Below, piece by piece: positions 48,712 to 57,832 of a stretch of DNA of 64,000 nucleotides. Within the stretch, counting starts at the first letter, position 1, and every line of letters starts with the position of its first letter. This stretch comes from Faecalimicrobium dakarense (GTDB lineage Bacteria > Bacillota > Clostridia > Peptostreptococcales > Peptostreptococcaceae). A program made the translations under genes and the position numbers. The stretch covers positions 1 through 64,000 of the forward strand of contig NZ_HG529270.1 of NCBI RefSeq assembly GCF_000499525.1, in the 5' to 3' direction. Below the pieces are notes generated by a model. That model did no database searches. It was not told where the DNA came from and worked only from the letters and a program-made list of their open reading frames with translations.

Positions 48712-49812
48712 ATGAAAAGAAGATATTTAATTACAGGTTTTTTAATAGCAACATTAGCTTTAGGTGGTTGCACTAATACAGGAAATAAAACTGAAAACAA
48801 TAAAAATGTAGAACAAACGCAAAGTAATACTAAGTCAGACCCTAAGGAAGTTTATATATCAGATTTAGGTGTTAAATATATTATGCCTAAAACTTGGGAG
48901 AAAGCGGGAATTCAAGAAACTATATTTGAGGAAAATGAGATGGCATTTCAATTTATAAGTTCCCAAGACCTTAAATCAGTATCTGAAATGACTAAGAAAA
49001 TAGAAAGTAAAAAGGTTGAAGATGAAGGGGTAATAGATGAAGAAGCTGAAGGAAAATTAATGGATCAATATATGAAGAAGATGAAGAACATAGGATATAT
49101 AGCTAAACTAGACAAAAATAAAGCTAGTGATTTATTAAAGTCTGAAGAATATTCAAAGTATAGTAAAAAAGATAAAATAGGTGAAATGAATAATTATGAA
49201 TACTACTTTATATATAACGATAAGGTGGATGACAGTAATTTATCAGATGCTTCTAAAGCTGAATTAAAAAATATTGAATCTTCTATAAATGAATTTAAAG
49301 AAAGTATAAAGATAGTTGACCCAGCAAAAGAAAAGCCTAATAAAACTGTTGAAAAGGCAGAAGAACAAACATTAAACGGAACTGTAGAGTTTAAATCAAA
49401 AACTATACAAGGTAAAAATATAGATAGTTCTATATTTAAAAATAATAAGCTTACAATGATAAATATATGGGGAACATACTGTGGGCCATGTATAGATGAA
49501 ATGCCAGAACTTCAAGAATTATATAAAGAAGTGAAAGCTAATAATGTTAATGTTATCGGAATTGTATCAGATACTCCAGATGAAGAAAATGAATTATTGG
49601 CTAAATCTATACTAGATAAAACAGGAGCTAAATTTGATAATGTAATACCAGATAAAGGTTTATATGAATGGATAAGTAAAAATGTTAAAGGAACTCCGAC
49701 TACAATATTTGTAGATAAAGATGGTAAAATAGTAGGCTCTGCTTTAGTAGGATCAGCAAGTAAGGATGATTATAAAGCTAAGATAGATGAAGTGTTAAAA
49801 TCTATTAAATAA
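48712..49812 (+). CDS. TlpA-like thioredoxin-fold lipoprotein
   Basis: A 366-residue lipoprotein. It has a type II signal (KRRYLITGFLIATLALGGC, Cys20 acylated), an N-terminal part with YISDLGVKYIMPKTWEKAG, a charged linker (about 205-220) and a C-terminal TlpA/ResA-type domain with the redox pair C257-x2-C260 (WGTYCGPC) and the cis-Pro loop KGTPTTIFV. It would reduce or exchange disulfides at the outer face of the membrane. It is the first of three co-transcribed redox genes. Confidence 0.88.
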   Translation: MKRRYLITGFLIATLALGGCTNTGNKTENNKNVEQTQSNTKSDPKEVYISDLGVKYIMPKTWEKAGIQETIFEENEMAFQFISSQDLKSVSEMTKKIESKKVEDEGVIDEEAEGKLMDQYMKKMKNIGYIAKLDKNKASDLLKSEEYSKYSKKDKIGEMNNYEYYFIYNDKVDDSNLSDASKAELKNIESSINEFKESIKIVDPAKEKPNKTVEKAEEQTLNGTVEFKSKTIQGKNIDSSIFKNNKLTMINIWGTYCGPCIDEMPELQELYKEVKANNVNVIGIVSDTPDEENELLAKSILDKTGAKFDNVIPDKGLYEWISKNVKGTPTTIFVDKDGKIVGSALVGSASKDDYKAKIDEVLKSIK

Positions 49813-49839
49813 ATTTGTATATTGAAGAAGGTAATTTCT

Positions 49840-49977
49840 ATGAAAGAAAAATCAGTAAGATATATTGTATTAGTTATTAGCATTTGTTTTATAGTAGCTG
49901 GGTTATATAGAGGTGAGGTTAAAACAGTTTTTAAAAAGGCTGTTAATATATGCTTGGAGTGTATAGGAATTGGATAA
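49840..49977 (+). CDS. CD1871A-family CXXC membrane peptide
   Basis: A 45-residue peptide: basic start, one membrane helix ([16 protein letters not shown]), a short helix and CLEC near the end. Its size and the CXXC match the CD1871A family, which lies between a TlpA-like and an NapH-like gene. It overlaps the next gene by 8 bases. GAAGAAGG lies 8 bases before the ATG. A role in passing electrons between the two neighbours is inference. Confidence 0.75.
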   Translation: MKEKSVRYIVLVISICFIVAGLYRGEVKTVFKKAVNICLECIGIG

Positions 49978-50821
49978 GAGAAATTTAACACAATTAATTG
50001 CTACTATACTAACTAATGCTAATTTTAAAGGTTTTATAGAAAAAGGTATATACAAAGGAGATACTAAAAGACTATGTGTACCAGGGCTTAACTGTTATTC
50101 ATGTCCTGGTTCATTAGGATCATGTCCTATTGGGTCATTGCAAGCTGTTGTTGGAAGTATAAAATATAGCTTTTCTTATTATGTAGTTGGGATTATGACT
50201 TTATTTGGAGTGATATTTGGTAGATTTATATGTGGATGGTTATGTCCATTTGGATTTTTCCAGGATTTACTTTATAAAATTAAGATAAAAAAGATAAAGG
50301 TAAATAAAAAACTAGATAATAAATTAAAATATCTAAAGTATTTAATTTTACTGTTATTTGTAATAATACTGCCAATGTTTTTAACAAATGAATTCGGAAT
50401 ATCCAAACCATATTTTTGTGAATTTATATGTCCAGCAGGTACATTAGAAGGAGGTATACCTTTAGTACTTCTAAATGAATCTTTAAGAAGAACTATTGGA
50501 TTTTTATATGCTTGGAAGCTATTTATACTTATATTTATTGTAGTATTATCAATATTTGTATATAGACCGTTTTGTAGATATCTTTGTCCATTGGGAGCAT
50601 TTTACTCAGTATTTAATAAATTTAGTTTTTATAAATATAAGGTTGATGAAGAAAAATGCACAGGATGTAAGGCTTGTTCTAGAAAATGTCATATGAATAT
50701 AGAAATTTATAAAAATCCTAATAATATAGATTGTATAAGATGTGGTGAGTGCGTTAAGGCATGTCCAAGTAATGCAATTGACAAAGGATTTATTATAAGA
50801 GATAAGGCCACTAATAAATAA
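49970..50821 (+). CDS. NapH/RdxA-like 4Fe-4S membrane protein
   Basis: The product has 283 residues and about four to five membrane segments. The two CxxxCP motifs are present ([20 protein letters not shown]) as well as a Cys-rich N-terminal loop ([21 protein letters not shown]) and two C-terminal 4Fe-4S motifs ([25 protein letters not shown]). The family passes electrons across or along the membrane, as NapH does. It starts at TTG 49970. Together with the TlpA lipoprotein and CXXC peptide it may supply reductant to the extracytoplasmic thioredoxin. Confidence 0.88.
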   Translation: MDKRNLTQLIATILTNANFKGFIEKGIYKGDTKRLCVPGLNCYSCPGSLGSCPIGSLQAVVGSIKYSFSYYVVGIMTLFGVIFGRFICGWLCPFGFFQDLLYKIKIKKIKVNKKLDNKLKYLKYLILLLFVIILPMFLTNEFGISKPYFCEFICPAGTLEGGIPLVLLNESLRRTIGFLYAWKLFILIFIVVLSIFVYRPFCRYLCPLGAFYSVFNKFSFYKYKVDEEKCTGCKACSRKCHMNIEIYKNPNNIDCIRCGECVKACPSNAIDKGFIIRDKATNK

Positions 50822-50831
50822 TAATTATTAT

Positions 50832-50871
50832 AAAGACTACGTTGAAGTGATATTCAATGTAGTCTTTTATA
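50832..50871 (+). terminator. Terminator of the redox operon (family B)
   Basis: AAGACTACGTTGAA pairs with TTCAATGTAGTCTT, followed by a T-rich stretch; almost the same sequence as at 280 and 60112. Confidence 0.9.
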
Positions 50872-50973
50872 GTTATAAAAATATAATGATATAGGAAAAA
50901 TATGGTATATTGTTAAGTGTATAATATAAAAGTAAATAAAACAATAAATAGCACATTAGGAGCATAACAAAAG

Positions 50974-52164
50974 ATGATTAATAATATAAATAAAAATTCA
51001 TATAATATGAATCCATATAACACAGATACTATAAAACCTAACAATGAAACTAAACAAACGCAAAATAGTTTTAATGAAATAGAAAATAGTGACTTTTTAA
51101 ATAAAATCAAAGAACAAATTAAAGATGCAGAATTAATAGCTATAAAAATGATTAAAGGTGAAAGACTGACTTCAAAGGAACAAGGTTTTATAACTGAGAA
51201 ATATCCTGATTTGAAACAATTAGCAGAACAATCATTAAAAGAAAGTAAAGATTTGAAAGAGCAACTAAAAAATCTTAATACAGATGAAGAAAGAACTGAA
51301 ATTTTATCTAAGGCAGTTAGTGATTTAAAAACTATGGCTAAAAAAGGATTATTATCAGAAGTTCAAGTTAAAATTAAAATGTCATCACTAGAAGAAGTTG
51401 AAAAGTTTTTAAAGACAAGTAAATTAGAAAATAAAAAAGCAGAACTAATAGCTACAAAGATGGTTAAAGGAGAAAAACTAACTACAAAAGAACAGCAATT
51501 TATAAATGAAAAATACCCTGATATAAAACAACTAGTAGAACAATCATTAAAAGAAAGTAAAGGTTTAAAAGAGCAACTAAAAAACTTTAAAACAGATGAA
51601 GAAAGAACCGAAGTTTTATCTAAGGCAATTAGTGATATAAAAACTATGGCTAAAAAAGGAGTATTATCAGAAACTCAAGTTAAAATTAAACTTTCATCAT
51701 TAGAAGAAGTTGAGAAGTTTATAAAGACAAGCAAATTAGAAAATAAAAAAGCAGAATTAATAGCTGTAAAGATAGTTAAAGGAGAAAAATTAACTACAAA
51801 AGAACAGCAATTTATAAATGAGAAATATCCTGAGATAAAAGAATTAGCAGAAAAATCACTAAAAGAGACTAAAGACTTAAAAGGACAACTAAAAAACTTA
51901 AAAACAGATGAAGAAAAAAATCAATTATTATCTAAGGAAATTAGTGATATAGAGGTTATGGCTAAAAAAGGATTAATTTCAGAATTTCAATTTAAAATTA
52001 AGATGCTATCTATAGAAAAAATAAAAAAAGATAATGAAAAAGATAAAGAATCAATTTTTAATATAAATCCATATATATTTGCAAATTTAGAATATTCATT
52101 AGGAAATTTGACTGGTGTATTAATTTTTATAGTAGTAATAATAGCTTTTTTATATATTATTTAA
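50974..52164 (+). CDS. Tail-anchored protein with three 104-residue repeats
   Basis: The product has 396 residues and is unrecognised. Three copies of a 104-residue helical unit begin at A52, A156 and A260, each starting AELIA-x-K-x-KGE; the DNA repeats with an exact 312-base period. Each unit contains EKYP-x-K-LAEQSLKES, TDEERTE and MAKKGLLSE. There is no signal peptide. The protein ends with one hydrophobic helix (LTGVLIFIVVIIAFLYII) at the very C-terminus, so the repeats would hang in the cytosol from the membrane. It lies before cheV, with its own region of about 108 bases between. Function unknown. It may be a membrane-linked coiled-coil scaffold. Confidence 0.75.
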   Translation: MINNINKNSYNMNPYNTDTIKPNNETKQTQNSFNEIENSDFLNKIKEQIKDAELIAIKMIKGERLTSKEQGFITEKYPDLKQLAEQSLKESKDLKEQLKNLNTDEERTEILSKAVSDLKTMAKKGLLSEVQVKIKMSSLEEVEKFLKTSKLENKKAELIATKMVKGEKLTTKEQQFINEKYPDIKQLVEQSLKESKGLKEQLKNFKTDEERTEVLSKAISDIKTMAKKGVLSETQVKIKLSSLEEVEKFIKTSKLENKKAELIAVKIVKGEKLTTKEQQFINEKYPEIKELAEKSLKETKDLKGQLKNLKTDEEKNQLLSKEISDIEVMAKKGLISEFQFKIKMLSIEKIKKDNEKDKESIFNINPYIFANLEYSLGNLTGVLIFIVVIIAFLYII

Positions 52165-52272
52165 TAGAAATACTCTAGATTTATTAAGAGCGTCCGTATA
52201 TAAGCATAAGTAATAATATTTTGATAGTTATAAAATTTATAATATAGAAGTTTATAATATAGGAGGCCGTTT

Positions 52273-53202
52273 ATGAGTTTTTCAGAAAATACAAGTCAGA
52301 CAAAAATACTTTTAGAATCAGGAACTAATGAACTTGAAATTATGGAGTTCACTATTTCAGGAGAATTATTTGGTATAAATGTAGCAAAAGTTCGTGAGAT
52401 TATGATGGTTCAAGAGGTAAAGCAAATGCCAAATGCACATGATGTTGTGGAAGGTGTATTTAGATCAAGAGATGAAATTATCACTGTAATAGATTTGGGA
52501 AAATATTTAAATATTCCTAAATCTGATGATTCAAGTAAGGACATATTTATAGTTACTTACTTTAATAAGTTAAATGTTGCTTTCCATGTTGATTCAGTTG
52601 TTGGTATTAACAGAGTTTCTTGGGAGGAAATAAATAAACCAGATAGAGTTATTTATGGTGGAGATGAAGGTGTTGCAACAGGTATTGCACAATATAAAGA
52701 TAGACTTATAACTATTTTAGATTTTGAAAAAATAGTTGCAGAAATTAGTCCTGAATCTAGTATTCAATTTGAATCTATAGAAAAATTAGGTGAACGTGAA
52801 AGTAGTGATAAAACTATATTAATTGTAGAAGATTCAATGTTACTTTCTAAACTAATAGTTGAGTGTTTACATAAAGCAGGATATAAAAATACTGTTAAAG
52901 TAGATAATGGTCAAGAAGCATGGGATTATTTAGAAGAATGTAAAACTTCAGGTGATCCAATTGAAAAGCATGTTTCATGTATAGTATCGGATATTGAAAT
53001 GCCGTTAATGGATGGACATCGATTAACAAAACTTGTTAAAGAAGACAGTGCTCTTAAAAAAATTCCACTAATATTATTCTCTTCTTTAATAAGTGAAGAA
53101 ATACATATTAAAGGTAAAGCACTTGGAGCAGATGAGCAAATAACTAAGCCTGAAATAGCTAATCTTGTTAGCATTATTGATAGATTAACAGAGGCAGTAT
53201 AA
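52273..53202 (+). CDS. cheV: CheV, chemotaxis coupling protein
   Basis: CheV couples chemoreceptors to the CheA kinase and adapts through a receiver. The product has 309 residues: a CheW domain (about 15-160: LEIMEFTISGELFGINVAKVREIMM) and a receiver domain (about 177-305) with the phosphorylated Asp D240 (SDIEMPLMDGH) and conserved Lys (ITKPE). AGGAGG lies before the ATG. It goes with the motAB genes upstream as part of the motility set. Confidence 0.93.
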   Translation: MSFSENTSQTKILLESGTNELEIMEFTISGELFGINVAKVREIMMVQEVKQMPNAHDVVEGVFRSRDEIITVIDLGKYLNIPKSDDSSKDIFIVTYFNKLNVAFHVDSVVGINRVSWEEINKPDRVIYGGDEGVATGIAQYKDRLITILDFEKIVAEISPESSIQFESIEKLGERESSDKTILIVEDSMLLSKLIVECLHKAGYKNTVKVDNGQEAWDYLEECKTSGDPIEKHVSCIVSDIEMPLMDGHRLTKLVKEDSALKKIPLILFSSLISEEIHIKGKALGADEQITKPEIANLVSIIDRLTEAV

Positions 53203-53255
53203 TAAAGCAATAACACCAAATGATATTGTAATTAAATAAAAAAATGACTTATATA

Positions 53256-53290
53256 AAAGGTATTGACTAAAAAGTTAATACCTTTTTTAG
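53256..53290 (+). terminator. Terminator of cheV
   Basis: AAAGGTATTGACT pairs with AGTTAATACCTTT around a short A loop and a T run follows. Confidence 0.9.
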
Positions 53291-53381
53291 TTAGATATAT
53301 TACTTAAATTTAAATTATTTACTTTTTTATGCTTGAAATATGAACTATATAAGTGTACTATTAATATAATAACGTGGAGGT

Positions 53382-53566
53382 GATTAGATAAAATGAAGTG
53401 TTAATCTTATTCAAAATAATTAAAGATAGTTCAGATAGGTTTAAAAAGCATTTTTTACATGCTTTATTAATAGAACCTAAAACTACTTTAGATTAAGAAT
53501 AGGATTACATGTTATAGATATCACCACGTGGAAATAGCTAAATATAGCTTTATTTCAGTGTTTTTG
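53382..53566 (+). promoter_or_regulatory. ABC-F leader: tiny upstream frame and terminator
   Basis: GGAGGTGAT (53377-53385) is a strong ribosome-binding site for ATG 53393, which opens a frame of only three codons (Met-Lys-Cys-stop). About 120 bases later GAAATA and TATTTC (53531-53536 and 53551-53556), extended by CAC/GTG, form a hairpin followed by TTTTT, a likely terminator. A tiny frame before a terminator and an ABC-F gene is the layout of antibiotic-induced attenuators. A second small frame (MPKTSL, 53638) with a facing hairpin AAGGGAGTTTT/AAAACTTCCTT lies right before the gene. Confidence 0.55.
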
Positions 53567-53663
53567 AATACTTATAATCATATCTTTCTTAATATTAAAG
53601 TAGTTAACAATTACTTAAATTTAAGGGAGTTTTTTTATGCCTAAAACTTCCTTATGATAGGAG

Positions 53664-55232
53664 ATGATTATTATAGCACAGATTAATATAAATAACTTAA
53701 GCTTTCAATATGATACCCACGGTGAAGATATATTTAAAGATGTATCATTTTTAATAGATACAAATTGGAAATTAGGACTAATTGGCCGTAATGGAAGAGG
53801 AAAAACAACTTTTTTAAAACTTCTTATGGGAGAATATGAATATAGGGGACATATTTCAAGTACAGTAAAATTTGAATATTTTCCTATTAAAGTTGAAGAT
53901 AAAAACCAGACAGCTTTAGAAGTTGTAAGACAAAGTATTGCACCTTTTAGTATTTGGGAAAAACAAATGGATGAATATATTAAAATTCCTGAAAAAATTG
54001 ATATGTATGGAGAAGTTTTAGAAAAATTTATAGATAATGATGGTTATACAATTAATGAAATAATAGAAAAAGAAGTACGAAAAATTGGATTAGAAGCAGA
54101 TATTCTTAAAAGAAATTTTGAAACTTTAAGTAGTGGAGAACAAACCAAATTACTTTTAGTAAGTTTATTTTTAAGGAAAAATCATTTCCTTTTAATTGAT
54201 GAGCCTACAAATCACTTAGATAGTGAAGGAAGAGAAATTGTAGCAAAGTATTTATCTAGTAAAAAAGGGTTTATAATTGTATCCCATGATAGAACTTTTT
54301 TAGATAATATTATTGACCATGTACTTTCTATTAATAAATCTAATATAGAAATTCAAAAGGGAAATTTTTCAACATGGCAGCTTAATAAAGATAGACAAGA
54401 TGAATTTGAAAAAAATGAAAATGAAAAATTACAAAAAGATATTAAAAGACTTAGTGAAACTGCAAAACAGAAATCATCATGGTCTAATAAACTAGAAGCT
54501 ACTAAGACAGGAAATGGTCCATGTGATAGAGGATTTATTGGACATAAAGCAGCTAAAATGATGAAGCGTGCTAAGTGTATTGAAGCTAGACAAAACAAAG
54601 CAATTGAAGAAAAATCTAAGCTTTTAAAGAACTTAGATATAGCTGATAAACTAGATTTTTCAACCTTAAAAAGTGAAGATGATGTATTAGAAATTAAAAG
54701 TCTTAAGATAAATTATGATGAAAAAGTAATTTTAGATTCTTTAAGTTTCAATATAAAACAAGGAGAAAGAGTTTGGCTTAAAGGTAAAAATGGATGTGGA
54801 AAGTCTAGCATAATAAAATTATTAATAGGTGAAGATATTTCTTATACTGGATATATTAAAAAGACAGATAAAATATCATATATTTCCCAAGAAACATCTT
54901 TTTTAAAGGGTAGATTAGATGATTTTATTAAAGAAGAAAAATTAAATAGCCAACATTTAAAAAGTACACTTCACAAACTTGGATTTGAAAATATTCAATT
55001 TGAAAAAGATATAAAAGAGTGGAGTGAAGGGCAAAAGAAGAAATTACTTATAGCTAAAAGCTTATGCGAAAAAGCTAGCCTTTATATTTGGGATGAACCA
55101 CTTAATTTTATAGATGTTATATCAAGAATACAAATAGAAGAACTTATACTTAGCGAAAAACCTACAATGCTATTTGTAGAACATGATAATTATTTTGGAG
55201 AAAAAATAGCTACAAAAACAATAAAACTTTAA
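53664..55232 (+). CDS. ABC-F ribosomal protection protein (Lsa/Vga/CplR-like)
   Basis: The product has 522 residues and two nucleotide-binding domains, no membrane segments: Walker A GRNGRGKTT and GKNGCGKSS, signatures LSSGEQTK and WSEGQKKK, Walker B FLLIDEPTNHLD and LYIWDEPLNF. The linker (about 240-335) is helical, as in antibiotic-resistance ABC-F proteins that displace drugs from the ribosome; length and sequence recall the Lsa/Vga group (lincosamides, streptogramin A, pleuromutilins). Drug range is inference. The start is uncertain: TAGGAG touches ATG 53664, so it may be served by coupling to the short leader frame. Confidence 0.85.
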   Translation: MIIIAQININNLSFQYDTHGEDIFKDVSFLIDTNWKLGLIGRNGRGKTTFLKLLMGEYEYRGHISSTVKFEYFPIKVEDKNQTALEVVRQSIAPFSIWEKQMDEYIKIPEKIDMYGEVLEKFIDNDGYTINEIIEKEVRKIGLEADILKRNFETLSSGEQTKLLLVSLFLRKNHFLLIDEPTNHLDSEGREIVAKYLSSKKGFIIVSHDRTFLDNIIDHVLSINKSNIEIQKGNFSTWQLNKDRQDEFEKNENEKLQKDIKRLSETAKQKSSWSNKLEATKTGNGPCDRGFIGHKAAKMMKRAKCIEARQNKAIEEKSKLLKNLDIADKLDFSTLKSEDDVLEIKSLKINYDEKVILDSLSFNIKQGERVWLKGKNGCGKSSIIKLLIGEDISYTGYIKKTDKISYISQETSFLKGRLDDFIKEEKLNSQHLKSTLHKLGFENIQFEKDIKEWSEGQKKKLLIAKSLCEKASLYIWDEPLNFIDVISRIQIEELILSEKPTMLFVEHDNYFGEKIATKTIKL

Positions 55233-55246
55233 ATAAGTAATAGAAA

Positions 55247-55284
55247 ATAAAACCGTATTGTAAAAAATCAATACGGTTTTTTAT
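55247..55284 (+). terminator. Terminator of the ABC-F gene
   Basis: AAAACCGTATTG pairs with CAATACGGTTTT, with T residues after. Confidence 0.92.
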
Positions 55285-55469
55285 TATTAATATCTATAAA
55301 ATACTGTAAAATACTTACTTACAAAACTTTTATAGTTGGTGTTAATAAAATATCAAAGTATTCTTTATGACCAAAACTTATTTTAAATTTCCATAATATT
55401 TTAATGTATTTAGTTTGCTGATATTATCTAACTATAGTAAATAATTATCAAAGAGGAAGGGTGAAATTA

Positions 55470-56642
55470 ATGAATTATTTTGAAGAAAGCTTAAAGTTAC
55501 ATGAGGAAAAAGTTGGGAAGATTGAAGTAATAAGTAAGATAAAAGTTGAAACAAGAGATGACTTAAGTTTAGCTTATACACCAGGTGTTGCAGAGCCTTG
55601 TAGAAAAATTCATGAAAATGAGGAAAACGTATACAAATATACTTCTAAAGGAAATTTAGTTGCAGTTGTAACAGATGGTTCAGCAGTTCTTGGATTAGGA
55701 AATATAGGACCAAAGGCTGGACTTCCTGTAATGGAAGGGAAAGCGATACTATTTAAAGAATTCGCAGGAGTAGATGCATTCCCAATATGTCTAGATACAA
55801 ATGATGTAGATGAAATAGTAAAAACTGTTAAGCTTATAGCTCCTGGATTTGGAGGAATTAATTTAGAAGACATAGGAGCTCCTAGATGCTTTGAAATTGA
55901 AGAAAGATTAAAGAAAGAACTTGATATACCTGTATTTCACGATGACCAACATGGGACTGCAATAGTTGTTTTAGCAGGCCTTATAAATGCTTTAAAAGTT
56001 GTTGAAAAGAAAATGGAAGATATTAAAGTAGTAGTAAATGGTCCTGGAGCAGCAGGAACTGCAATAACAAAACTATTATTATCTTCTGGAGTTAAAAACT
56101 TAATTGTTTGTGATAAAGTAGGTATTCTTTATAGAGGAATTGAAAACGTTGATAGTGCTAAAAAAGAACTAGCTAAGATTACCAATCCAGATAATATTCA
56201 AGGTACTTTAGCTGATGCATTAGTAGATGCTGACGTATTTATAGGAGTATCTGCTCCAGGGATTGTGACTAAGGATATGGTAAAAGCAATGAATAAAGAT
56301 TCAATATTCTTTGCAATGGCAAATCCAACTCCAGAAATTATGCCTGATGAAGCTAAAGCAGCTGGAGCAAGAGTAGTAGGAACAGGGCGTTCAGATTTTC
56401 CAAACCAAGTTAATAATGTGTTAGCTTTCCCAGGAATATTTAGAGGTGCTTTAGATGTTAGAGCAAAAGAAATAAATGAAGAAATGAAAATAGCAGCAGC
56501 TTATGCTATAGCTTCTATGATAAAAGATGAAGATTTAAATGAAGATAATGTAATTCCATATGCATTAGATAAAACTGTTGCAGATAATGTAGCTGAAGCA
56601 ATAAAAAAAGCGGCAATAGAAAGTGGAGCAGCAAAATTATAA
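55470..56642 (+). CDS. NAD(P)-dependent malic enzyme
   Basis: Converts malate to pyruvate and CO2. The product has 390 residues, the short bacterial form: AYTPGVAEPCRKI (start of the malic N-terminal domain), VVTDGSAVLGLGNIGP, catalytic/metal region GGINLEDIGAPRCFEIE and DDQHGTAI, NAD-binding GPGAAGTA. I start at ATG 55470 because AGGAAGG lies 9 bases before it; the longer frame opens with GTG 55461 inside that site. The organic acid permease follows 24 bases later, and a CitA-type sensor behind that. Confidence 0.92.
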   Translation: MNYFEESLKLHEEKVGKIEVISKIKVETRDDLSLAYTPGVAEPCRKIHENEENVYKYTSKGNLVAVVTDGSAVLGLGNIGPKAGLPVMEGKAILFKEFAGVDAFPICLDTNDVDEIVKTVKLIAPGFGGINLEDIGAPRCFEIEERLKKELDIPVFHDDQHGTAIVVLAGLINALKVVEKKMEDIKVVVNGPGAAGTAITKLLLSSGVKNLIVCDKVGILYRGIENVDSAKKELAKITNPDNIQGTLADALVDADVFIGVSAPGIVTKDMVKAMNKDSIFFAMANPTPEIMPDEAKAAGARVVGTGRSDFPNQVNNVLAFPGIFRGALDVRAKEINEEMKIAAAYAIASMIKDEDLNEDNVIPYALDKTVADNVAEAIKKAAIESGAAKL

Positions 56643-56666
56643 AATAAAAAATGGGAGGGAATTAAT

Positions 56667-57638
56667 ATGCAAATTCCAATTAAGAAAACACTTGATAAAA
56701 TTCCAGGCGGTATGATGGTTGTTCCACTTTTTTTAGGGGTATTAGTTAATACATTTTTCCCAGAAGTTTTAAAAATTGGTGGTTTTACAACTGCATTATT
56801 TGGGCCAAAAGCATCATCAACAATTTTAGCATGTTTTATGTTTTTAATTGGTTCACAAATCAATTTTAAATTAGCTCCAAAGGCATTAAAAAAAGGTGCA
56901 TTATTAATAGTAGGAAAATTTGTAGTAGGTGCTGGAATTGGTATATTTGTAGGTAGAGTCTTTGGACCTGCTGGAGTATTAGGTTTATCACCATTAGCAA
57001 TTCTTGCTGCATTAACAAATTGTAACGGTGGGCTATATGCATCTCTTGCTTCACAATATGGTGATGAAACTGATGTAGGTGCTTATGCTTTACTTTCTTT
57101 AAAAGATGGACCATTCTTTACATTAGTTGCATTAGGTGCATCAGGACTTGCTCAAATTCCTATGATGTCACTTGTAGCAGTAATGATTCCAATAGTAATA
57201 GGTATGATTTTAGGTAATCTTGATTCTGATATGAGAGCTTTCCTTGGAAGTAGTAAGTTATTATTAATACCATTTTTCTCATTCCCACTAGGGGCAGGAA
57301 TGAATCTTGAAACTATTGTAACAGCTGGTGGACCTGGTATATTATTAGGAATAATAGCATCTTTAACTGGAATAGGTGCTTATGTATTATTAAAAATATT
57401 TAAAGAAGAACCTATAATTGGTTTGGCAACAGGATCAACTGCAGGAAATGCTGTAGCAACTCCAGCAGCAGTTGCATCAATAGATCCAACAGTAGCGACT
57501 ATAGCAGCAACAGCAACAGCACAAGTTGCAGCAGCATGTGTAGTATCTGCCATTGTTTGTCCATTTATTGTCTCTTACGCATTTAAAGTGCTTAGAAATA
57601 ATAAAATGAAAAAAATGAATAATGAAACCACTGCATGA
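56667..57638 (+). CDS. KdgT-family permease, probably for malate or a related acid here
   Basis: The product has 323 residues and about ten membrane segments. It belongs to the 2-keto-3-deoxygluconate permease (KdgT) family: IPGGMMVVPLFLGVLVNTFFP, LTNCNGGLYASLASQYGD and GSTAGNAVATPAAVA. KdgT itself carries KDG, but no KDG kinase, aldolase or pectin gene is near. It is translated behind malic enzyme and before a CitAB/DcuSR-type two-component system, so malate or another carboxylate is a more likely substrate. That is inference from context. Confidence 0.82.
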   Translation: MQIPIKKTLDKIPGGMMVVPLFLGVLVNTFFPEVLKIGGFTTALFGPKASSTILACFMFLIGSQINFKLAPKALKKGALLIVGKFVVGAGIGIFVGRVFGPAGVLGLSPLAILAALTNCNGGLYASLASQYGDETDVGAYALLSLKDGPFFTLVALGASGLAQIPMMSLVAVMIPIVIGMILGNLDSDMRAFLGSSKLLLIPFFSFPLGAGMNLETIVTAGGPGILLGIIASLTGIGAYVLLKIFKEEPIIGLATGSTAGNAVATPAAVASIDPTVATIAATATAQVAAACVVSAIVCPFIVSYAFKVLRNNKMKKMNNETTA

Positions 57639-57670
57639 TAAAAAATAAAGTGAATTAATAGATATTAAAT

Positions 57671-57788
57671 TAAACACGGAAAAATAAAAGACAATAATGA
57701 AAGAAGTACTATATAATAGGATTGAAGCTATTCCTATATTAATACTTTTATCTGTATGTATGGTCTTTTATGATTCCGTGTTTTTTAA
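57671..57788 (+). terminator. Long imperfect hairpin ending in a T run
   Basis: Bases 57672-57680 (AAACACGGA) pair with 57775-57783 (TCCGTGTTT); inside, ATAAAAGAC pairs with GTCTTTTAT and TATATAATAGGA with TCCTATATTA. The structure is about 110 bases long with internal loops and ends in TTTTTT. It is much longer than the other terminators of this window and may be an eroded mobile hairpin now used as terminator. Confidence 0.6.
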
Positions 57789-57832
57789 TTGTAAAATTTA
57801 TATTTTAATATACTAAGGTTGAGGTGATTAAT

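Noticed and set aside
53398-53496. 33-codon frame (LILFKIIKDSSDRFKKHF) in the ABC-F leader
   Set aside because: It starts with GTG without a usable ribosome-binding site and overlaps the better-supported three-codon frame; probably chance.
53678-53680. ATA as start codon of the ABC-F gene (and a similar case at nhaA, near 34067)
   Set aside because: The spacing from AGGAG would be good and the protein would begin like its relatives, but ATA starts are very rare; an indel or coupling to the leader frame is more likely.
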